Positions 57,679 to 64,000 of a DNA stretch of 64,000 nucleotides are shown here, piece after piece (position 1 is the first letter of the stretch; the number at the start of each line of letters is the position of its first letter). The stretch lies in the NCBI GenBank assembly GCA_016714445.1, contig JADJNF010000008.1, forward strand, positions 1,178,001 through 1,242,000, given 5' to 3'. A program made the position numbers and the translations under genes. The stretch comes from Saprospiraceae bacterium (GTDB taxonomy: Bacteria > Bacteroidota > Bacteroidia > Chitinophagales > Saprospiraceae). Below the pieces are notes generated by a model. The model was not told the origin of the DNA and made no database searches. It saw only the letters and a program-made list of their open reading frames with translations.

Positions 57679-59221
57679 ATGGCCAATCAAATAATATCAA
57701 TGAATAAGTTAAAGCAGTTTTTAAAGCTTAGTTTAAAAGGTCATTCATACAGGCAGATCAGTGAGATGACTGGTATGTCCAGAAATACCATCAATAAATA
57801 CAAGGATATTCTGGATAAACATCCTTTAACATACAAGGAGTTGGTACAACTCAGTGACAAAGAGTTATATTCCATAGTATATCCACCTTCGGAAGAGAAG
57901 CCTACGCATGATGAGTTATATGGGTTATTTCCCCAGATGGATACCCAGTTATCGAGAATTGGTGTGACAAAGTTTATGCTTTGGGAACAGTACAAGCAGC
58001 AATATCCGGATGGAGTGCAATACTCTCAATTTTGCGAGCATTACCGGAGATACCAAAAGTCAGCAGCTGTCCTATGTATTTGAACATAAGGCGGCGGACA
58101 AGTTGATGGTTGATTTTGCAGGCAAGAAACTGCAATTAGTGGATGCTGATACCGGTGAAGTGACTGCTGTTGAGTTTTTTGTAGCGATATTGCCCTGTAG
58201 CCAGTACACCTATGCAGAAGCCTGTTTGAGCCAAAAGACATCTGATTTCCTGGGCTGTAATCGGGCGTGCTTTGCATGATATGGGAGGAGTACCCAATGC
58301 AATAGTGACCGACAACCTAAAACCTGCAGTGATCAAAGCCAGTAAATTTGATCCTGAACTCAATGCAAGTATGGCAGATTTTGCAGCACATTATGATACT
58401 GTAGTTCTCCCCACACGAGCGAGGAAGCCCAAAGATAAAGCTCTGGTGGAATCAGCCGTCAATATTCTTTATACACGCGTATATGCGCCCTTGCACGATA
58501 AGGTATTTCATACGCTCAAAGACCTGAACATTGCCATACGGGCACTGGTTGACAGGCATAATCAAATGCTCTTCCAAGGTAAAAATTTTAGTCGCCGACA
58601 ACAATTTGAGAACATAGAGAAGGATATGCTCAAAGCATTGCCTGATATGATTTTGAACTTAAAACTATGTAGAAGCAACAGTACATCCCAATTGTCACGT
58701 AGTACTCTCAGAAGATAAACATCATTACTCTGTTCCATATCAATATGTTGGTCAAAAAGTACAAGTTGGTTATACCAACCATTCGGTAGAGATTTATCAT
58801 AAATATGAGCGCATTGCGATACACCAACGCAATCGGGTACAGTATAAATATACCACCAATGCTTCACATTTGCATCCCAAACATCAGTATTATAAGCGAT
58901 GGAGTGAAGGCTTCTTCATGGGTGAAGGAATAAAAATAGGGCCTGATACCCATCAGCTTGTGGAGCAGATATTTCACCAGTGTAAACACCCGAACAAGGA
59001 TATAAGACTTGCCAGGGAGTACTCCAGTTAGCAAAAAAGTATGGTAATGACAAGGTCGAACAGGCAGCATACATATGTCTGCGGTACGAATTTGTATCTT
59101 ATAGAAAACTTGAATACATCCTGTCACTCCATAATTTTGACCATTTTACATGAGGCAGAAGATCAATCCAAGCATTGCAACCCATCATGAAAATATCCGG
59201 GGACAATCTTATTATCAGTAA
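57679..59221 (+). pseudogene. istA: istA, IS21-family transposase, several frameshifts
   Basis: Frames joined give a complete IstA: an N-terminal HTH (FLKLSLKGHSYRQISEMTGM, SRNTINKYKDIL), then an RNase H-like DDE core with KLMVDFAGKKLQLVD (first Asp), GVPNAIVTDNLKPAVIKA (second Asp) and KDKALVESAVNILYTRVYAP (Glu). The end is the typical HENIRGQSYYQ. At least four shifts are needed (about 58,060, 58,260, 58,650 and 59,030). All catalytic residues are present, so the breaks may be artefacts. Confidence 0.85.
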
Positions 59222-59237
59222 ACAAACAAACAAATAT

Positions 59238-59979
59238 ATGAATCATCAAAAGTACTTTAGACACCATGCGGTCACTCCGCCTTACAGGTATGGCAGATCG
59301 CTATGCAGCCATCATGGACCTGCCATTACACCAACATCCCCTGACGCCGATATCATATTGGCGCAACTCATCAAGCCGAGTATTTACATCGCAACAATCG
59401 TAAAATGCTCACTGCCGTCAAAAATGCCAGGTTCAGGTATCAGGCCACTCTCAATGATATCATCTGCACACCCGAAAGAAATATCACTAAAGAACTCCTG
59501 GCGTCTGTGGCAGATTGTTCCTTTATTGACCGCGGTGAAAACATTATCATCACCGGAGCTACAGGATGCGGGAAGAGCTATCTGGCTTCCGCTATAGGTT
59601 ATCAGGCATGCACTAAAAGGTAAAAAGTAGCTTACTATCCTTACCCAAACTTCTCAGTAAACTTAAATCAGATAAGCTCGATGGTGGCTTCCGCAAAGAA
59701 ATGGAACGCTTAGAAAACAAAAATCTCCTTATCCTCGATGACTGGGGCCTTACACCACTAGATACAGCAGCCCGTCTGGCACTGTTGCAAATTATAGAAG
59801 ACAGACATAATAAATATGCAACCATTATCACTTCTCAGGTACCTGTATCAGCCTGGCACCAATACATTAACGAAAATACTATAGCTGATGCTATACTGGA
59901 TAGAATTATACACCAAGCACACAGGGTTGAAATGACCGGAGAATCCATGCGTAAAATCAATAAATTAAAATCACTTTAA
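59238..59979 (+). pseudogene. istB: istB, IS21-family ATPase helper, several frameshifts
   Basis: A start at 59238 (MNHQ) leads, after early shifts, into MLTAVKNARFRYQATLNDII, then Walker A (GATGCGKSYLASA), a shift near 59,620, Walker B (NLLILDDWGLTPLD), the sensor-like ATIITSQVPVSAWHQ and the C-terminal DAILDRIIHQAHRVEMTGES. The AAA+ ATPase assists IstA in strand transfer. Confidence 0.85.
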
Positions 59980-60365
59980 TAAATACCTGAACTTATCTGC
60001 CTTTGCTATGCAAACCCTGTCGAAGACGAAAGAGTCATCCGACGAAAAAGTTCAGGATCTTGGGGCATCGAGCCCTTCGTTCCTGCAAACCCTGTCTCTG
60101 ATTCAAGATGTAATCTCTGAAAAAGGAATGGGGCTATAGGTAAAATTTATTTATTTACAACCACATCAAATCACAAAACAAAGTGGTTCAGTTTCGACCG
60201 GAATAGGTGGTTCAGTTTGACCGGAATATACAAAGATAAAAAGTAGCGCTCCATTTTTCATTTATTCCTTTTTCTCTTAGCCGTTTAAATTCTTTTAAAT
60301 ACCACTCCAAATTTAAAGAATTTTCAAAGGCATTTAAATATCCAATTATGGTGCCAGAATCATAT

Positions 60366-61391
60366 TCAGTCATTACAGATCTTTTTTAAAATCAGTTTTA
60401 TCTTTTTACCAATTCCACCATCTGATAAATCAATTAATTCATTTTTAACTCACCAATTTTTTTGTAGAAAATTGGTGAAAATTAATTTTATTCTGCTTAA
60501 AATTTTATGAAATTCTACATTGTTCCTAATAAATATTTTATCATTTGGAGCATCTACCGCATAATTTTTATCATGAGCTATTGCATTATGAAGGTGTTGC
60601 TGACTTGAATCGAATTGATGTTTCAAAAAACAAAATTTAGCTAAATGATAATGCGCTTGGGATAATTTGTTATTGTAAGCAATAGCAGAAGTTGCACATT
60701 TTATTGCTTGATCAAGTAAATAGTTGTCATTAGAGCTTTTAAAATTATCTACCTGGTTAAGATTGTTTAACTGAAAGTAAAATGAAAGTGATGCCGCAAA
60801 ATAACAATTTGCAACTATAGGATAAAAACTAACATTAACTTGAGCTTTGCCTTTTCCTAAGCGACAGGCAATTAACAGGTGACTGTTGGCTAAATCAAGG
60901 TTTATGACACTCCCGCTCCAATTTCTTCCATATAAATACAATAAACCAAGCTGATAATGACATAGAAAACTACTATTGTCAATTGCTAATGCAGATTTAA
61001 ATTTTGAAATAGCTTCACTTAATAAACCTTCTTTTATTAATTGACATCCATAATTATACAATTCTTTAACTTGTGTTCCTAAAGGATTTTTTAATGTATA
61101 TAATATTGAATTTAGTACTTCACTTTGGAATTCTAATTCCTGAATTACTAAACCAATTTTATAATTAAAATCTGCATGAAAACTTTCTAACGCATTGGTG
61201 ACAGATTCAAAATCTTGCCTGTTTAATTTTGCAATTTTTGCTAATCGTTTTTCCGATATTTCATCAAGCTGATTTGAATTGGCAATTAGTCTGTCTGCAG
61301 TTCTCGAAAAATCCAAAGAAATTTCTTTTCTAAATTTTTCTGCTTGCATCCATTGAGGATAAGACATGGCTCCAGGTATCCAGTTAGTCAT
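60366..61391 (-). CDS. TPR-containing protein with in-frame stop near its end
   Basis: 313 residues are open from the ATG at 61391 (MTNWIPGAMSYPQWMQAEKF) to a TGA at 60450. After that TGA the same frame continues VKNELIDLSDGGIGKKIKLI and ends at a stop overlapping the start of the next (interrupted) gene. The N-terminal region is helical; TPR-like repeats follow (LLSEAISKFKSALAIDNSSF, LSQAHYHLAKFCFLKHQFDS). Either two compensating base errors or a nonsense change explain the stop. Probably a scaffold protein of the operon. Confidence 0.6.
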
Positions 61392-61630
61392 TTTGTTATT
61401 ATTGGTGATTAATTTAATCTCATAAAAATGTAGTGATACTCATCTTTAGCTGCATGAAATTATTTAATGTTATTTCAAAAATATATTTTACTTATTATTA
61501 CAAAAATCTTAATAATAATCTTAAATAATTATAAAACCTATTCTAATTTATTATATCTTTAAAAATTAGCTCTATTGCATTAATCAAATAATTTTTCAGT
61601 GAGCTAATTATTTAAATGTATTATTAATAT

Positions 61631-61911
61631 TCAATCCATATATTTTTTTAAACTATCGAAATCGTGATTTCTTGAGGCAATTAGTCCCTGTACATTGTTA
61701 AAATCTTTACCAGCATATATCCCAAATAATAAAATTGTCAGCCTATAAGCAAAAGAAAGCCATGAAAAATCAATTTCCGAATTAAACATTGGTTCTATTG
61801 CTTTCCATAATCCTTTGTAGAGTCCAAGATATAAAAGGAATACATTAAATGATAAAAATGATATACTTATAAATATATCTTTTAAAGGTGAAATTTTTTA
61901 ATTTTTACCAT
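61631..61911 (-). CDS. Small membrane protein with frameshift near its start
   Basis: An ATG at 61911 reads MVKIKK and then needs one base at a run of A/T (GAAATTTTTTAATTTTT, about 61,890-61,906) to enter SPLKDIFISISFLSFNVFLL. That frame is open to a stop at 61631 (SRNHDFDSLKKYMD). About 93 residues with two or three hydrophobic segments. The next gene upstream ends 12 bases earlier. No family is recognised. Confidence 0.5.
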
Positions 61912-61922
61912 ATGTCTCCTAA

Positions 61923-62132
61923 TCATATGCCTTTTATCCAATGTTGAGATAAAAAATAAATACTATACAAAATAAGTAAGAGATATATTATAAGAAATAT
62001 GTAATAATTTGTATTGCATATGTAAATAGCCTCCAAATGCAAACAATACTCAAACCTACTATTTTTTGCATTGAGATCTTTGAGAATATTTAATGCCCCA
62101 AAAATTCTTTTTTGTTCATAAGACTTTTCCAT
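61923..62132 (-). CDS. Small single-pass membrane protein, unknown function
   Basis: 69 residues: a soluble N-terminal half (MEKSYEQKRIFGALNILKDL) and one transmembrane segment near the C-terminus (NYYIFLIIYLLLILYSIYFL). It sits between the 61,631 and 62,191 genes with short spacings in the same direction, consistent with an operon. Confidence 0.5.
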   Translation of the reverse strand: MEKSYEQKRIFGALNILKDLNAKNSRFEYCLHLEAIYICNTNYYIFLIIYLLLILYSIYFLSQHWIKGI

Positions 62133-62190
62133 TTTTGTATTTTAATTTTGAATATACATTGTTTTGTGTTTTATAATTATTTCGATATAA

Positions 62191-63170
62191 TTAATGTTTG
62201 CATGACCAATATTCTACGAAATCAGAATTTACTTGATTGTAAACATAAACAAATGGATCTCCAAATTCGTACCCACTTACACCAATAGAACCATTTTCCA
62301 ATATTATTTTTTTAATTGCTTTTTCTCCACCATCATACAAACAACCTGAGCTGCCTTTCTTCCATTCGATTAAGCAAAAATCAGTAATAGGATGAGAATT
62401 GTCGGTATATGAAAATGGTAGTTTATATATTCTGTAGCCATTTAATGAATTAAGATAACAAAAGAGTGTATATGTGAACAAATTATTCTTGTATAATAAA
62501 AAAGCATGATCTATTAAATTGTCTCCATTAAAATCACCGACTAAATGATATGGTTCTTTGATTCCTAGATCTTTTTTATTATAATACCACCCACTTCCAT
62601 GTTTAATATCAAAAAATGTCGGAAAAGAATATCCAAAGGGTAATTCAAAATTTATTTTATCTGATGTTAATTTTGATATATAATCCTTTTCCTTTGAATT
62701 CAAAGGTATATCAAATCTGATTTTGTCAATTATAATATCTTTTAATTCAACCTTTTTATTACGTTTAGTCTCATAATCCTTAAATAGTAGGTCCCAATTA
62801 TTTTGATAGTTAACCATTATTCCATCAATTACGTTATCACTAACTTTATTTAGCTTTTGTACTATATATTTTATTAGTTCCCTATACTTCGGACTGTGAA
62901 ATTCATTTAACCCATTTAAAGATGATTTCTGAAATTATCAAGATAGAGCTTTTGTTCTATTATATTATTCCTGAAATCAGATTTTATTTTTATTTCAGAT
63001 GGAACAATAAATTCCACAATTTCATACCACAAGGAAGTTCTATCCTTTATGGCTGGCATATAGGTATTATAAATGCTAAATATATTGTTTATATCTTTGG
63101 TTAAATTATATAAATCATGAAATGTATTAAGAATAAATTCTCTTTCACCATTGTCAATGTCACCTGACAT
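62191..63170 (-). CDS. Unknown soluble protein, one frameshift
   Basis: The first frame starts at the ATG at 63170 (MSGDIDNGEREFILNTFHDL) and stops at 62916. A one-base shift at AATTTCAGAAATCATC (about 62,925-62,945) continues FQKSSLNGLNEFHSPKYREL through MVNYQNNWDLLFKDYETKRN to a C-terminus EYWSCKH at 62191. About 326 residues. Late aspartate-rich DFNGDNLIDHAFLLY resembles an FG-GAP/VCBS-type Ca-binding turn, but only once. Confidence 0.55.
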
Positions 63171-63201
63171 TTCTGGTATTTGAGTATTTTTATATAATCA
63201 A

Positions 63202-64000
63202 TTATGCATGATTCAAGATTCGAGCATCACCTTCATAATTAAATATTACACTATCATTTTTGTTAACAGGCTTTACGTGTAAAAAATTAGATTCCATTTT
63301 TATAGTTAAGTATTTCCATAATGGAATTTTTGAATTTAGTTGCAAGGAAGAATCCAATAATACTAGCCATTCATCCACAATTATTTCATTATTTGGATCC
63401 ACTCCATTCAATATAAATGCAGTTGTATCTAATTCAATTGTAGCGCCCGAAGACACTGGAAGTATTGGGGGTATTATGTAAGTTCTAGATACAAAATTTT
63501 GCCAAATTACAAAACTGAAAAAAATAGCCAATGGTAGTATTAGTAGATATTTCCATTGTATTTTTATTTCTTGATCTATGGGTTCTGATTGGCCTGGATC
63601 TGTTTTTGTTATATTCTGCTCAATAATATCGACATATAATTCTTTTATAGTCGTTTTATTCTGGATATTATGAGCAATTAATTTGATCTGTAGTTTTTGT
63701 TTTGGTTCCTTAAACTTAATTTTTTTAGTCCCTGAAGCGCTAACTTCTCCGAAAAGATTAATTGTAACTTTACTGCAATTTTCTACTTTCCATTTAATTT
63801 CTATTTCATCGCCTACAAAGACCTGACTTTTGGAGGTACTAAATATTTTTATAATAGGGTCAGGATACTGATATTGAGATTTATATGTGTTTCCTTTTTT
63901 TCTGCTTGCATCATAAATAATTCTTTGCATTTCATCAGAAAGAATTTCATATGCTTCATTTATATCCTTAAATCTTGATTCAAAAAATTTATCACCATCA
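63202..64000 (-). CDS. J-domain protein with Ig-like and membrane segments, 5' end outside the window
   Basis: The frame is open to the window edge. Its first visible residues (FFESRFKDINEAYEILSDEM, then QRIIYDASRKK) are helices III-IV of a DnaJ J-domain; the HPD motif is outside. An Ig-like segment follows (SQVFVGDEIEIKWKVENCSK), as in bacterial surface Ig domains. A transmembrane helix (KYLLILPLAIFFSFVIWQNF) precedes a C-terminal domain to DARILNHA at 63202. J-domains recruit Hsp70; coupling one to a membrane and Ig fold is unusual. Confidence 0.65.
   Translation of the reverse strand, partial: DGDKFFESRFKDINEAYEILSDEMQRIIYDASRKKGNTYKSQYQYPDPIIKIFSTSKSQVFVGDEIEIKWKVENCSKVTINLFGEVSASGTKKIKFKEPKQKLQIKLIAHNIQNKTTIKELYVDIIEQNITKTDPGQSEPIDQEIKIQWKYLLILPLAIFFSFVIWQNFVSRTYIIPPILPVSSGATIELDTTAFILNGVDPNNEIIVDEWLVLLDSSLQLNSKIPLWKYLTIKMESNFLHVKPVNKNDSVIFNYEGDARILNHA

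Larger units (their letters stand above)
57557..60232 (+). mobile_element. IS21-type insertion sequence, about 2.68 kb
   Basis: The element begins TGAGTATTCCGG and ends CCGGAATATACA (5'-TG...CA-3'). It is flanked by 5-base direct repeats AAGAT (57552-57556 and 60233-60237) and carries istA and istB. Multiple 23-24-base subterminal repeats are present at both ends. Its boundaries are confirmed by restoring the interrupted gene exactly. Both genes are frameshifted as sequenced. The spacer 59,980-60,179 shows no gene. Confidence 0.88.
57402..60373 (-). pseudogene. Small membrane-protein gene interrupted by an IS21-type element
   Basis: The 5' part begins at the ATG at 60373 (MTEYDSGTIIGYLNAFENSL ... 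EKWSATFY) and meets the insertion at 60232. The 3' part, from 57551 (or from 57556 with the duplicated AAGAT) to 57402, continues LSIGGAIVGFWAGIIFGIGG and ends GLVYGIII. Removing 57557-60232 and one copy of the target site gives a perfect 96-residue reading frame with two hydrophobic glycine-rich segments. It overlaps the upstream TPR gene, so it was part of that operon. Confidence 0.8.

Noticed and set aside
57402..57686. A 94-residue minus-strand protein reaching into the IS end
   Set aside because: Its N-terminal part is translated IS repeat sequence; only the C-terminal part belongs to the interrupted gene.

Overview
The window is AT-rich Bacteroidota DNA, most likely from a Saprospiria-type organism. 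Four things point there: several type IX secretion (T9SS) sorting domains, a gliding-motility-type C-terminal domain, promoters of the TAnnTTTG class, and paired genes typical of that phylum (PadR/PspC/DUF2807; XRE regulator with a small membrane protein). The class-level placement is inference. No rRNA gene and no complete tRNA gene was seen.

Positions 1-44,100 are an ordinary chromosomal backbone. In order: a truncated M15 peptidase; csaA; cutC; a cluster of M28 peptidase, hypoxanthine phosphoribosyltransferase and hotdog thioesterase whose genes overlap by 4 bases; secreted thioredoxin-like and T9SS proteins; methylmalonyl-CoA epimerase, a TSUP permease and a class-A-like serine hydrolase; a 1965-residue repetitive T9SS protein; a PadR/PspC/DUF2807 operon with a visible promoter and putative operator; decayed toxin/immunity-like debris; a four-gene hydroxyproline catabolic operon (24,497-29,215); a di-CxxCH T9SS protein; mscL; aconitase; hupE; birA divergent from rsfS-ftsH; a very large outer-membrane protein; an amidohydrolase; and an XRE/membrane-protein pair. 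A few genes here carry single-base frameshifts, mostly in homopolymers.

From about 44,500 to 60,000 the density of frameshifts rises sharply. gcvP is broken many times, and its 3' half plus about 65 bases of downstream DNA is repeated in tandem. Next come a tRNA-like 3' fragment containing a palindrome, a GIY-YIG gene, and a 49-base 3' fragment of tRNA-Met(CAU). The last looks like the attachment site of an integrative element that begins there and runs off the right edge. The element carries a frameshifted tyrosine recombinase, an excisionase-like protein, small unknown genes, a protein with weak resemblance to family-A/T7-type polymerase palms (motif A-like and motif C-like residues), a DPPY methyltransferase and a TPR protein.

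An IS21-type element (57,557-60,232) with a 5-base target duplication interrupts a small membrane-protein gene, which reads through perfectly when the insertion is removed. That gene is the last of a leftward operon (60,233-64,000): a J-domain protein with an Ig-like and a membrane segment, a soluble unknown, two small membrane proteins and a TPR protein. I do not recognise this operon as a described system. It and the polymerase-like protein are the most interesting candidates in the window.
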